From Ehretia macrophylla (taxonomy: Eukaryota > Streptophyta > Magnoliopsida > Boraginales > Ehretiaceae), in the NCBI GenBank assembly GCA_037974665.1, contig CM075771.1, positions 22,517,425-22,581,424 on the forward strand: 64,000 nt of DNA, in the 5' to 3' direction. A model generated the notes under the pieces. That model was given only the letters and a program-made list of their open reading frames with translations, was not told where the DNA came from and did no database searches. A program made the translations under genes and the position numbers. Shown here in pieces: positions 1 through 11,628 of the stretch. The first letter of the stretch is position 1; each line of letters begins with the position of its first letter.

Positions 1-883
1 ATTACTTGTGTCAGTCCCATAATCACTGACAGCCTTTGAGTCCAGACCTGCATAAGTACAGCATAGTCAAAAGAGAAAGACATAAGAAAGGAAATGCGGA
101 TGCCAAAATGATTAAACTCTTCAACTTATCTTCAAAAAAGGTAAAATAACATATACATGGAACTACAACAATTCCCTCTTACAGCCACATATTATCCATA
201 AGAATCACCCTCTATAAATAATATAATCGCCTAAGAAAACATACGTAATGTATTAGACAATTATTTAGCTATCAAAAAAATATGATAAAATGAGGCAGTA
301 CCACGGACACGATATATAGTCCTGAATATTTTTTGCTTTTCTATGCACCTTCAAGAGGAATTTAATGAAATATGTTTTTCTGAATCAAAAGAAGGAAAGG
401 CATACATCTACAAACAAAATGCAAACTTCAGATCTTCAGCAACTAAAGTCCAGCTACACTGAATTGTTGGCAATTATAAACAAAGCCGTAATTACACTAA
501 GGCTCATGAGCTAAGTTTCGCATTAATTATAATAGTTTAAACAAAATCCACCTGGGAGTCTAACAAATTCTTATAAAATAGCAGACAAAGAACAATTCTA
601 AACCTCAAGTTTCCACCTTCCTAACGCTCTATATTCTAGAATTAGACTAACATGAAGTATACAAAGAGTGAACTTTTCCATTCTCAACAAATTAAAGAAG
701 CATATAACAATACAAGAATAAAGAAATCATCTTTTGTTGTTTCCTTTTCATTAAATACCTTATAAAATAGCAGAGTGTACTATTTCAATTCACCAATAAA
801 TCAAATGCTTGAAGAACTAAATTACATTTACCAGTATGAAATGAGCTCTCAGCCTTGATTTGATTGCTCAAGCAAATCCCCAT
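1..883 (-). CDS. RLCK-VII (NAK/PBL/APK1-like) protein kinase, N-terminal part only
   Basis: The gene enters from the left edge on the minus strand; only the first two coding exons are present. Exon 1 is 883..832: it starts with ATG and encodes MGICLSNQIKAESSFHT plus one base, ending at a GTAAAT donor. Exon 2 starts at 47 after a TATGCAG acceptor, restores phase (GGT) and continues LDSKAVSDYGTDTSN off the edge. The MGICLS start with Gly2 and Cys4 is the N-myristoylation/palmitoylation signature of APK1/NAK/PBL kinases of receptor-like cytoplasmic kinase subfamily VII. These act at the plasma membrane downstream of receptor kinases. The kinase domain lies outside the window, so catalytic residues cannot be checked. 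Assignment rests on the conserved N-terminus, the position of the first intron, and the neighbourhood, since Arabidopsis NAK lies close to MYB3R5. The member of the family is not resolved. Confidence 0.8.
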
Positions 884-3446
884 CAAACCAAAACCTCAAA
901 AAGATTCAATCTTGTTGCTCTTCACCTCTCAAACACAAAAACCAACTTCAAGATTCCATTGCTATATGCATAAAGGTCACAACTTTCTCACTTAGCTGGA
1001 AAGGTAATCTTCAACAGGACCCTGAACCAGATCTAATGTGAACCCTCAATTTTCTCTCTTAATTTTGCTAAGTTAGGTGCATACACCACCCACCGCAAAC
1101 CCTTTTCTTTTTATGAGTCTTTTGCTGTCTCTATAGCTACAACTTGTAAAGTTGGCAACAAAAACTAGTGAAAATTTGTATAAAGTTTCAATCTTTATGA
1201 TGAAATTGAACAGAGTAATATGTTTTCTATTTGGGTCTTTGATTTAGTACGTAAGTTCTTGGTTGCTTCTTTGGGTGCAAGGTAAGAAGCCTTTCTTAGA
1301 CCTTTGTGCAGACTATAGAAGGTTGACTTGCTTTTTAGCTTCTTTTGTCCTTACTAGGTGGCAAGAATAGGGGTCTTGTAATAATTATTTTAATGATTTT
1401 TAACACTAATTAAGCTTTTGTTTAAGTTTGATTTTATTTTCTGATGTATGTTGGCTGCAAATGTTGCTTAGCTGTTGGATTTTATGCTGTGAAAATTTAG
1501 ATTTTGTGGAGGCTAGGTTCTCGATGACTAGTCAATATTTAAGATAGCATGTTGGATTTATTAATTGTTAAACATCATTAGGATTGATTTTAATATTGTC
1601 CTTTACTTAGGTAGCAAAAATTTATAGAGGTACTAGAAAAAGTGTCCTTTGTCTTGGTGGTTGAAGTTGGGTGATTCTTGAGATATACAATGTGAGGTTA
1701 AATTTTGTACGAAAATTTTCAATTACTATGATTCTTGTACCAATGATCATTTAGAAATGATGAAGATTTGATTATTTTGAGAAGAAATCTTGTATGAACA
1801 CATGCTATAGAAGCGCGTATACAAATGATTATTAAAAAAATTGCAGTAATGGATGTTGTATGTATTCAGAAGCAATATGTTCTTTTAATTGTTAAAAAAA
1901 ACCATATAACACGTTTTAAAATGTTGAAGAATATAATCGAAAGTTCTAATAAAATCATAATTTGAGTAACTGAATTAATAATATTTTGTGAAATTCATAA
2001 TCACTTTCCTAAGATTTTTGTACGTGAAAATAACCGCTAGAATTAATATATTATTTTCTGGAACTAACTCTCTAGCCTCACTTCTTATACTAATGATTTA
2101 TGCTCTAAACAATTGAACTACTTTGACTTGTCATTAATTCTTTCATTCATATTCTCTCTCTTAAATATAAATTTAAAAAAAAAATAATTTGTACTTTTTG
2201 GAACAAGAAATTAATATTTAATAATAACTCAGTCAAAAGATGGATATCATTAGTTTAAAGGAAAGTGGTTTCCTTTATTTGCCTTTTTTCTATTTTTTTG
2301 TAATTACATGTATGAGGCAACTATCATGTTAGGCCTCTGCATATATACAAAAAAAAATTCTCCTATATTGGAAATGTAGTTTACTTCCAAAAAAACTCAT
2401 CTTCTTTGAATTTCTCTTGCATAGTATTGCTAGATTTATTTCATTTTTATTTTTATCAAAATACTACAGTTAGATCAAAAACATTAATGCATGGTTCGAT
2501 GAAAATAGATTAGTGTAGATCTTTTAATGTTTTACAAATAAGAGGGGATGTATTAATAAAAGAATCTAATTTCGTAAATAAAATTTAGACATATTTCGTT
2601 TGAAAGACTTTTGAGACGTGCCTTACAACTAAAATTTAAAGATCTCCTCGGCAAGTTAGCACGCAATGATTTCGCACAACTGTTCACGTGATTAAAAGCC
2701 ATTATTCCATAAATTAGTGCGAAGAGCAAACCCCATCTTTTTTCTAGCAAGAAAAAGCACCGGCAACATGGGTAGAATTTTTGATGTGTTATATGATTTG
2801 AGGGACTCTAGTGGCACCTTTTGTTGGATCATTCATAAACAAAATCCGAGGCTTAACTAGTTTAGAGTACCAAACAGCCAATCAAGCTGGACGATATATA
2901 ACCAAAATAATCTCCGGTGAATTTGGTTTTATGTCACTTTAATTATAATCTGCATTCACTTAAATTTTGGAAAAAAATCTTACGTAAGGTTTATAATATT
3001 ATGCGAGAGAGATTTAACCGTAATAGATTGATGAATAGAGTGAAAGTGTATGGATATTTAATTATTTAAATTATTTATTATCATTGTATTAGTACGATAG
3101 TCACTATTTATTCTTTTTCATAATATCGGTTTTTAAACATTTCACGCTGTTATCGTAGCTTCCACAGACATGAAAAATAATACCAAACGTGTCGGATGTA
3201 ATAATGGAGATAAGTTTTTGGCATAACAATGATAGCAATTTTTAACTTTTCAAGGATTACACAATCATATCTTATAAATTAACACAGACGTTGGTATATA
3301 TTAAAACATTCACCATTCCACAGCTCTTGTGGGCCGCAGCCATGCGAAGTCGAAGAGTCCATCTGAAAATTTGGGCCCCAAAGGGCAGCCTGAGGTGAAT
3401 AAGGACTGCAAACTTTTGGCCATGCCCATGTCCCTTGGTCTACTAA
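884..3446. other. Upstream region of the RLCK gene, then AT-rich intergenic DNA
   Basis: The first few hundred bases should hold the minus-strand leader and promoter of the kinase gene; no convincing TATA box or leader intron was identified. Beyond about 1.3 kb the sequence is AT-rich with no coding signal. A 94-codon minus-strand open stretch at 3310..3594 overlaps the end of a MITE and has no family resemblance I recognise, so it is not called. Confidence 0.5.
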
Positions 3447-3697
3447 GGCGATCTCCAAAAGCCTCTTTAGTCTTTAAACTGACTCCAACTAACAAAAACA
3501 AGTGCTGAAAAAAATGCTCCAACAACGTAGGGGCCTCACTTTCATCAGATGTAAGGAGCCTTAATATACCAGTAAAAGTTTCTCTAACGGTCATAATTTT
3601 TTTAAGATAGAGAGACTATTAGAGTGAAATTAAAATAAAGGGTCCCTAAAAATTAAGAATTACTTGTTTGGAAATAGAGAGGTCGTTGGAGATAGCC
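3447..3697. mobile_element. Short Tourist-like MITE (PIF/Harbinger type) with TAA target duplication
   Basis: The left terminus GGCGATCTCCAAAAGCCTCT pairs as an inverted repeat with the right terminus, whose complement reads GGCTATCTCCAACGACCTCT. Both ends are flanked by TAA (3444..3446 and 3698..3700). Terminal repeats beginning GGC-ATCTCCAA with a TAA/TTA duplication are typical of Tourist-like non-autonomous elements. At 251 bp it has no coding capacity. Its right-hand TAA is shared with the next element. Confidence 0.7.
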
Positions 3698-3700
3698 TAA

Positions 3701-4175
3701 GGTATCAATCTGTATATTGGAATGAATTTGAATAAGAATGGAATAGGCCAAGAAATAAAATAAAATTGTGAATTGAATGAACTTGGGAATACGAATAATA
3801 TATTTTGGTATGTTATAGGAATAAAGAGTAGTAATGAGAATGTCTTCTATAATATGACAGGATTATCCTTTTATTATTATAGTATTAAAAATAAAAATAA
3901 ACATGAATATAACCGTAAACAACATAAACATAATAAATAATAATGATAATAATAATAACAACAACAACAACAACAATTATTATTATTATTATATTTGGTA
4001 TTATTTTTATCATTATTATTTTACTTTATTATTATTATTATTATTATAATTATTACTAATAACAATAATAATAATCATCATCATTTTAATCAATATTTTT
4101 ATTTTTAATTATTATTATTATTATTTCAATCAATATAATCATTTTTATTATTATTTTGTTATTTTAATTTTATCA

Positions 4176-4237
<62 letters not shown>

Positions 4238-4377
4238 TATTATTATTATAATTATTACTAATAACAATAATAATAATCATCATCATTTTAATCAATATTT
4301 TTATTTTTAATTATTATTATTATTATTTCAATCAATATAATCATTTTTATTATTATTTTGTTATTTTAATTTTATCA

Positions 4378-4436
<59 letters not shown>

Positions 4437-4943
4437 TATTATTATTATAATTATTACTAATAACAATAATAATAATAATCATCACTTTAATCAATATTTT
4501 TATTTTTAATTATTATTATTATTATTATTATTATTACTTTTATTTTTTTTTTATTTTTAGTTTTTGCTTTTATTTTTATTTTTATAGTAATAATAATTAA
4601 TATTATATTTCTTTATTATTATTACTATTTGTATTTTATAATAATAATAATTATTATTATATTTCTTAATTATTATTATTGTTATTTTTATTATTATTTT
4701 TGTTATTATTGTTATTATTATTATTGAAATATGGAGGTATGATAGTCAAGTTCATTCCCAAATACATGGGAATGATCCATTCCCATGTGTTTGTTCTGGA
4801 ATGACAATTTCTATATATGCAGGAATGGAATTACTTTGGGAATGAGATTTCCAAGTTCATTCCTTTATACAAAGTATGAAAATCGAAAAGAGTTGAGAAT
4901 ATCATTTCATTCCAAACCCCATTCCAATATACCAATCGGTACC
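3701..4943. mobile_element. Non-autonomous TIR element swollen by ATT repeats, TAA-flanked
   Basis: The left end (GGTATCAATCTGTATATTGG, continuing AATG) and the complement of the right end (GGTACCGATTGGTATATTGG, continuing AATG) form an imperfect terminal inverted repeat of about 24 bp. TAA flanks both sides (3698..3700 and 4944..4946). Sub-terminal GGAATG/CATTCC motifs recur inside both arms. The roughly 1.24-kb interior is almost entirely (ATT)n-type DNA, including a tandem block of about 200-bp units. No transposase coding is visible. The TAA flanks suggest PIF/Harbinger, but the TIR sequence alone does not prove the superfamily. Confidence 0.65.
4020..4520. repeat. About 200-bp composite tandem repeat of ATT-rich DNA, about 2.5 copies
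   Basis: The landmark ATTACTAATAACAATAATAA recurs at about 4052, 4254 and 4453, giving unit lengths of 202 and 199 bp. Each unit has the same internal order: the landmark, an ATCATCATC-like patch, a TTTATTTTTAATT stretch, and a pure (ATT)n run. This is a higher-order duplication of a microsatellite rather than simple slippage of the trinucleotide. Confidence 0.8.
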
Positions 4944-4946
4944 TAA

Positions 4947-6334
4947 GAGACTTATATAAGTATCATGACCTAGGTCGAACCAAACTAAACCGTCTGTTAC
5001 TTTCCTATCATCGGACAAAAATAGGAAAATTATCTTATTAGTTAATTATTTAATTTAATTAGATCGAATACGAGTCAAATTTAGTCAATTATCCAGCAGT
5101 TAGCTTATACAAATTAATCAGATCAATTACAAATCAAACTATAGATAAAATATGGTCTCTTGACAAGTCTCAGCATTTAGCACTGACTGGTTATTAAGAC
5201 CCAAGGCCGGCCCAAAACGAATACTCCATTTACAGCCCATTGTCTTTGCAAGGAGACTCTCTTTCTGTCCTCTGATTGTTTGTAGTGATATTTTTTCCAT
5301 TTTTAAGAAAATCGAAATGAAGCCGTGCAATCTTCATTTTATTGCCACGGTGCCTTAAGATGGTTAGATACCTTCGATACTTTTTTATTTTTGAGAGCTT
5401 GCTTAATTTTTGGTCTAACATATCAAGTTTAAACTTATCAAAAAATCACTTTTTAAGGCTCTGATCATAATAAACGCTTATATGCCCATTTAGCACATTT
5501 TATCTGTTCCCAATACACAAAATAGGTACTATATCCCAAAAGGTCTAAACTAGCTCAGACCTCTCAACTGATGGAAAAGTTTTTGACGAGAGAATGTGGT
5601 ATGTTTCCCAATCACCAAACCACCTTGGTGGAGAAGTCAGAAGAAAAAACGAACCAAAAAATAAAAACAAAAATAAAAAACAATAAAAACCGAGGTTAAT
5701 AAAGAGACTGAATTTAATTCTCCCCTCACAGATCCCCATAAAATCTGGATGTCTTCTTGTACTTTTGTTTTAAAAATAAATCGCTTCAAGGGAAAATATT
5801 AATGAACGAACATGCATGGTATTTGCATTATTTTTGGGCCCCCCACCATTGGGTGTATTCTCTTGATTTGAAATATGAATCATGTATGCCATCCCAGGGT
5901 TACATATCAAGGATTACTTTTTTTTTTCTTTTTTCTTTTTTTAAGGCTCCTCGTACGAGTGTTAAATTAAAAGACACACAATCACATTTAAGGGAAATAT
6001 TGTCTATAATTTTATGTTATTCAGGCATTACACTTATTGAAAATAATTTATTTTTTAAAAAAAATTACTAATTCAAATTAAAAATATAAATAAATTTTTC
6101 CACGAGTCGGCAAATTATTTGAGTACGTATGAAGGACGATGCAGCAGTGAATAGAATAGTCTAGTGTTTGCAGCTCAGCTCGCTCTCATTTCCTACCACT
6201 AAACATAGCTTTTCAGAAGTGGGCTCGGATGAGAGATTAGGGAGGATCTCCCTCAATTTTACAATATGTTTGACATGTCAACATCAATATTTTTGCAATC
6301 CCAAAGATACCCACACACACATACACACTTTTTA
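4947..6334. other. Intergenic, no gene seen
   Basis: AT-rich sequence with scattered short open frames on both strands, none with recognisable family features or splice structure. No RNA gene, element terminus or promoter could be supported. Confidence 0.4.
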
Positions 6335-7222
6335 TAAAAATTATTTTAGTCCCTGAAATTTGTCTTAAATATTAAATTGGTTCTTTAATTTTATAAAAAG
6401 ATCAAAGAGATATTTTTGGTTAATTTCTATTAGTCAATTATTAATTGTCAAAGTGTTGACTAACTTAAAATATTATTTTACCCTTAAGTAATATATATTA
6501 TAAAGAAAAATTATAAAAAAAAAACCCAAATCAATCCAAAAAAACTATTATTCACATCATTTACAAATAAAAAGGAAAAGAAAAACTAAAAATAATCCGT
6601 TCAAACATAAACAAATTAAAAGTCAGTAATATATCAATAAAAAATAATTTTGCAGAAGGGACCAGAATATCTAAAACTAGGACAATGACCGTAATTGATT
6701 GTTATAATAATCAATACAGCCTTAGCGTGTGTAGGTGACAGGCAAGGACTTACTTTGCCTTTTTTGGTTGATCTGCGCTACGCAATGCCCATGATATGAA
6801 AATAGGCGATAAGTGTGTGTTTGAAGAAATGGGTGAAGGACAATTCAGATTTCAAGTAATTAGCAGTGAGAGTACCAGTTAGAGAAGAGAATGAATCATA
6901 ACTGTTTATTTTTTATCGATATATTACAGACTTTTAATTTGTTTATATTTGAATGAATTATTTTTAGTTTTTCTTTTATTTTTTCTTTGTGAATGATGTG
7001 AATAATGATTTTTTTGGGATTGATTTGGATTTTTTTTTTTAATTTTCCTTTATAATATATGTTACTTAAGGGTAGAATAATCTTTTAAATCAGTCAATAC
7101 TTTAACCGTTAATAATTAACTAACGAAAGTTAACCAGAGAGATATTTTTAGTCATTTTGTAAAATTGATAGATCAATTTGATCTTTATAACAAATCTCAA
7201 GGACTAAAATGATTTTAACCCC
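6335..7222. mobile_element. Fold-back element with terminal inverted repeats of about 315 bp
   Basis: The left arm (about 6335..6650) and right arm (about 6905..7222) are inverted copies. The outer ends read ATTATTTTAGTCCCTGAAAT and, on the complement, ATCATTTTAGTCCTTGAGAT. The inner ends match through ACAAATTAAAAGTC followed by A/T-GTAATATATC. A loop of about 250 bp separates the arms and carries no open frame of note. Long, nearly complete inverted arms are typical of fold-back or non-autonomous Mutator-like elements. A target-site duplication was not resolved, so the superfamily is open. A transcript would form a long hairpin, which is a possible small-RNA source. Confidence 0.7.
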
Positions 7223-7813
7223 TTTCTTTAGCCCAAACAATTTTTGTTTTCTTCCTTGGGTTCCACTTAAATTTGTTCAGTCAAATCTTGTCTCATTTGC
7301 TGTAATCGAATTACTGTACCATTGCAACAGCTAGCCTACTACTTCTCTGACATTATCGTGAATCATTTTATGTTAAAAATAATTTACAATTACTTGAAAC
7401 ATTTAAGCTAAAGACCATGACCTTAAATAACCAAACATTGTAGGTGCATAGCGGAAAAGGATAGTAACATTCGGACACGAGGCTGAATAAATTTTTTATT
7501 TACGTTCTAAATATTAATATATACATTTATCTCACTCAATACTCCCTTATAAGATCAATTAATTTTAAAATAAAAGTCATAATTCTTAACACCAAACGCT
7601 TAAAATGTAATAATATTATGCAAATGTATTGCATTCTAAACAATCTCGAAAGATCTTTCATTATAAGAAAAGAGTGGCTAGGTTGTGAATAAATGGATAG
7701 TGATGGGTTGAAAAGTAAAGGGGGGAAATGGTCCTAGGAACTAATGGGGTCTGCAAAGGTGTTTTTAACGTACGTTTAACACAAGAATTAAGAGAGAGAG
7801 GAGAAGACGACAG

Positions 7814-8003
7814 TGGGGGTGGGGGTGGGGGTGGGGGTGGGGGGGGGGGGAGGGGAGAGGGGAAAAAACAGACGTAACGTATCACTGACAAGAGACAGAG
7901 GAGAGGGGGTGTGACAGTAAGGTCAAGTCCCCATCACACTCGTCTCTTTGTGCCGTAAAACGCGGAGTACAGTCCCCCCCCCCCCCCCCCCCCCACCCCA
8001 GAA
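7814..8003. repeat. G-tract array followed by a poly-C tract
   Basis: From about 7814 to 7860 the plus strand carries repeated TGGGGG units merging into a long G run. About 115 bases further on, at about 7973..7997, it carries a run of some 20 Cs. The G array fits a G-quadruplex pattern of many runs of at least three Gs with one-base spacers. The C run could instead pair with it as a hairpin. It is strongly skewed DNA in an otherwise AT-rich region. Confidence 0.75.
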
Positions 8004-8215
8004 ACAAAGAAAACAAAAGAGAAAAGTCCCTTCCCTTCCCTTCCCCTCCCCAACTCTCTTACTATTTTCCCACAGTGACTCGTCTCCCCACGCCTCACCT
8101 CTTTTCCTTCCTTGGGAACCTATCTTACCTAATCATCACTAGGGAGATGATCCACAAAGATCCTTTCCCAATGGATCAATTTTTTATTTACTCTAAAATT
8201 CACCACACTCACATA

Positions 8216-8520
8216 TATAGATTTTATTAATATATAAAAAATTAATATCAATTCCGGTTCAATTTAGATTAACTTAATAATCTCTTATATAATTAATAAA
8301 ATTTATATATATAAATCTTATTAATATTTAAGAGACTAATATTAATTCGGATTCAGTCTAGATTGACTCGGCAATCTCAAGACTCAAATATGTAATTTTT
8401 TTTTTTTTTTTTTACTAATCATATATACCATAACATAATACATAAAGCATTATACACTTGTGTAAATCTTATTAATACATAAGACTGATTTCAATTCAAA
8501 CTTTTCGAATAGTCCCAGAC
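8216..8520. repeat. Degenerate tandem repeat, three diverged units
   Basis: Units beginning near 8221, 8321 and 8461 share TCTTATTAATA-like starts, a central (A/T)-rich part and an AAT-TC-GTTCA-like segment followed by CTC. The first two are about 100 bp apart and clearly related; the third is weaker and separated by a poly-T run. No terminal structure of a transposon was found. Confidence 0.45.
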
Positions 8521-11501
8521 TCTCATTTCAATCACCTAAGTAAATGCCAGTAATAACACAAAAGAACTTACATATCTAATGTTATAACGTTATCTCCTCG
8601 TATGGTTATTAGACAATTCAAAATCTTTGATCTTTTTATAATATTTATATATTTTGAAGGATTCAAATCTAATATGAAGCGAAATATGTCTAAATGATAA
8701 CCGGGGTTCTTTTTGTAATTTTAGGAAATACTTTTCTAATTTTAAGTATTCGGATTAATGATCTAATCAGATGATTCGATAATTGGCTTAAAGTGTCATA
8801 ATTTAAGGTAATTAGACATAAAATTTATTGTGACTGATAAAAATATTAATTTTTTGACTGATTTAAAAAGGGAGTCGGATTCTAACATTTGATCACTAAT
8901 TTGGAAGATCTGGTGTAACATATTGCTAAAAATGGTAATGCAGTGGAAAGTGATGGTGCAAAATTTGAATGGTATGGAATTGGTTAGGAATTGATATCGA
9001 TATTGGATATCGATATCAGTAGTCTCTAGCAGTGTAGTCACGTCGAGAGGGGCAGTTTTGCAGAAAATGGTTGTGCAGCAGAGGGAGAAAAAGAAAAGGA
9101 GGCAGTGAAATTTCACGTAACCATTGATCATGATACTTCTCAAAGAACTAGGCACCCTAGTATCGTACGCCCCTCCAATTTTAGCCATTATTCCATTATT
9201 CCATTTCCTTTTTTTTTTTTTTTTTTTACTTTTTCCTTCCCCTTTGACCTGTACCTGTTTTTACGTTACTGGGTGGGGGATGTTGCTTTTCGTCATTTTT
9301 TATTTTATTTTTTTATGCTTTTCGCCAATTAGCAATGTAGAATTCTACCGGATGTTGCTGATTCATTAGTAAATAGCGTTAAATTAAAATTTTTACTTTC
9401 AAACTGTATAGCTGTTTGACGAATTGAGTTATTTAATGTACTTTTTGTTGTTTTTCCAGATAACTAGTGTTGGTTAATTATCAGATTTAATACAAGTTCT
9501 TGTTTATCGACCAAAAAAAAAAAATTATAATACGATTGTTACCATAATACACCCCGGCTAAGTGTATAGGCAACCGGGTGGAATCCATCTTGGACCGTTT
9601 AATCATTTTCTTTACATAACTGTTTATCAACAAAAGGAAATAACAGCCCATTCAAAGATAAAGAGTCATTTATATAAACATTTTAATGTTACAAAATTAA
9701 CGTATACATATAATTTGAGGAGGCCATAATTATTTTTGCAGAGGAACAGACACGTGATATCCATAGAAGAAAGAGAGAAAAAGTGGAGGGTGCATGATAA
9801 GGCAAGCGCTGAAAATGGAGCACACTTGACTAAGTCCAAGTCTGTCTTCGTTAATGCAATTCCCATTTCCGCATTCCTATTTCACCTCTGTCCTGTGGTG
9901 CTCTGCTGGGTGGAGACTCGAAAGTTAGACTTGGAGAGCGACACCACAACGCCACTCACCCCCCAGCTTACGTCATCACATTCCCTACACACGTGATAAC
10001 TTTTACCATAAAAAAACTGAAATATGGAGATTTTTATGATATTATAAATAAAATTGAACAATTAAAATTTTTTCTTCCTTTATGTATAATAATTTATAAT
10101 CGTTGAAATTTTGGTATCATTCAGTTGGTGACTACCTCTCCTATTCTATGAGTGGTCAAAGTTTAAATTTTAGAAGTGAAGTGTGTGGGTGCAAGGTTAA
10201 AAGAAGGCCAAAAAAAATAATTCATAACAGTTAAATTTTATTTATTATAAATTTATTTTCTATAATCCATTTATCATATTACGTAGCGTAAAAAAACAAA
10301 GCCGGTTTCAACATATTTCGTATCAAAACTAATTTAAAAGCTAACCTTTTTTTTTAGAACAATTTCGATAAACTTCCTACATAACTAATTTAAATTGTAT
10401 TCAACAAAAAAAAAAAAATTTAAATCGTGCCTCCTCTAAATAAATTTGTATTTTCAGAAACTTGACACTCATTTTGAGTTAGAAAGATTTCAAGGAAGAA
10501 TTACCAGTATTGAAAATGAAAACATAACATAGCCTAGCATCTTACCTTACCTTTACCATGTACTGTAGTGTAGTATAGGATCGTCATCATACCTCAAGCC
10601 TTAGCCTTTTTAACACCTCTTTCTCCCTCTCACTCTCACTCTCACCTCACACACACACACACACTCTTTAGTGAAATACTGTCTCATCTTTAAAGTTTCT
10701 TGGTTCTACTTGTTTCTTCATCTCTTCACACTCTCTACAAAGCAAGCATAACAAAATCTGCTGCTTTCTCCATTTTTGAACTTTTGCATACTTACTTAGG
10801 CACCAAAACAAGATTCAAGAAATGGGTGGAGGCAAAAATTGGATCTTTTGATGTTCACTGTAAGCGCTCTCCTAGTAACATTATGATGGTCTTGTGTAGT
10901 TCTTTTTCATTCCATTTTCTGCTGAATTTTAGTGTTTTAAGTGTATGATTACATATATGCATCTTTGTCCAACATGATATTGTAATGACACTAAAGGGTA
11001 TATAAGTATTTGCTTAGAAATGCTGTTAAAGCCTTCTAAATTACAGCAATATGGGAAAAAAAAGCTATATTTTCTTGGTTTTACTTCCAAATCATGCAAT
11101 TTGGGTACTTATATATACTTCATTCTTTAATAATATTCCTTTTTGTCTAAGTGTTGATAGTTTTTGATCCTAGACATCTCAGGAGTGTATACATAGATAG
11201 ATATAATGTTTATATCTGCATAGTGTGATTTATTATTGATTTCTTCAATAGGTCCCTGAATTTTGGGCATAATCTAATGCAAAATCTGTCATTGTTTTAG
11301 CATTACTAGATTTGATGTAAATTGTGAAACCCCTTTAATTCTCTTGCAAGATCACTGTAGGTGTACTCTTCTGAAGCTGAACTTCTAACACTTCCATGAA
11401 TAATTTGGCTAGTCTCTGTTAAACCAGCTGTATTTTTCTGCTTTGTTGGATTGGATTGTTAAATAGTGAAATGAAAGCCATTGATTGGAGAAAAAAACAA
11501 G

Positions 11502-11545
11502 AAAAGGTTCCGTGGCCGGGAATCGAACCGCCGGACGACAACGGA
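11502..11545 (-). other. Satellite T-arm/B-box-like segment downstream of tRNA-Phe
   Basis: On the minus strand, ten bases or so past the tRNA-Phe 3' end, lies a stretch containing GGTTCGATTCC at 11529..11519, a perfect match to the Pol III B-box consensus, followed by CCGGCCACGGAACC and a TTTT at 11505..11502. The T-stem does not pair properly and no anticodon arm precedes it, so this is not a complete tRNA. It may be the 3' remnant of a second, tandem tRNA. Confidence 0.45.
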
Positions 11546-11554
11546 ATGGGGAAA

Positions 11555-11586
11555 TGCGGTGAGCGTGGATCGAACACGCGGCCCTG

Positions 11587-11623
<37 letters not shown>

Positions 11624-11628
11624 CCCGC
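11555..11628 (-). tRNA. trnF-GAA: tRNA-Phe (GAA), possibly degenerate
   Basis: The minus strand reads GCGGGGATAGCTCAGTTGGG from 11628, then the anticodon loop CTGAAGA (anticodon GAA), the T-arm GCGTG-TTCGATC-CACGC and CTCACCGCA. This matches the nuclear plant tRNA-Phe as I recall it, including its known 5-68 mismatch. Two changes stand out: position 43 is C, opposing U27 so the top anticodon-stem pair is lost, and the variable region has one extra base, giving 74 nt instead of 73. There is no intron. Internal A and B boxes are intact and T runs follow at 11505..11502 and 11497..11491. It lies antisense inside the AS1 5'UTR intron. It may be functional or a recent pseudogene. Confidence 0.8.

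Larger units (their letters stand above)
7223..10615. other. Long intergenic region upstream of AS1
   Basis: No exon chain was found. The region holds a G/C tract pair near 7.8-8.0 kb, degenerate tandem repeats at 8.2-8.5 kb, a GATATCGATAT palindrome cluster near 8993..9018 and several poly-T runs. The 3' portion should contain distal AS1 control sequence, but no specific element can be supported by eye. Confidence 0.4.

Noticed and set aside
3310..3594. 94-codon minus-strand open frame
   Set aside because: It overlaps a MITE, has no recognisable domain and no supporting gene structure.
7661..8142. Proline-rich open frames on both strands
   Set aside because: They are translations of the G and C tracts and carry no other coding signal.
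8993..9018. GATATCGATAT palindromes as a possible operator or origin
   Set aside because: Short AT-rich palindromes are common in such DNA, and nothing nearby gives them a role.
10700..10948. Open frame in the AS1 leader exon region
   Set aside because: It lacks a proper ATG start, crosses the predicted leader donor and does not resemble any family.
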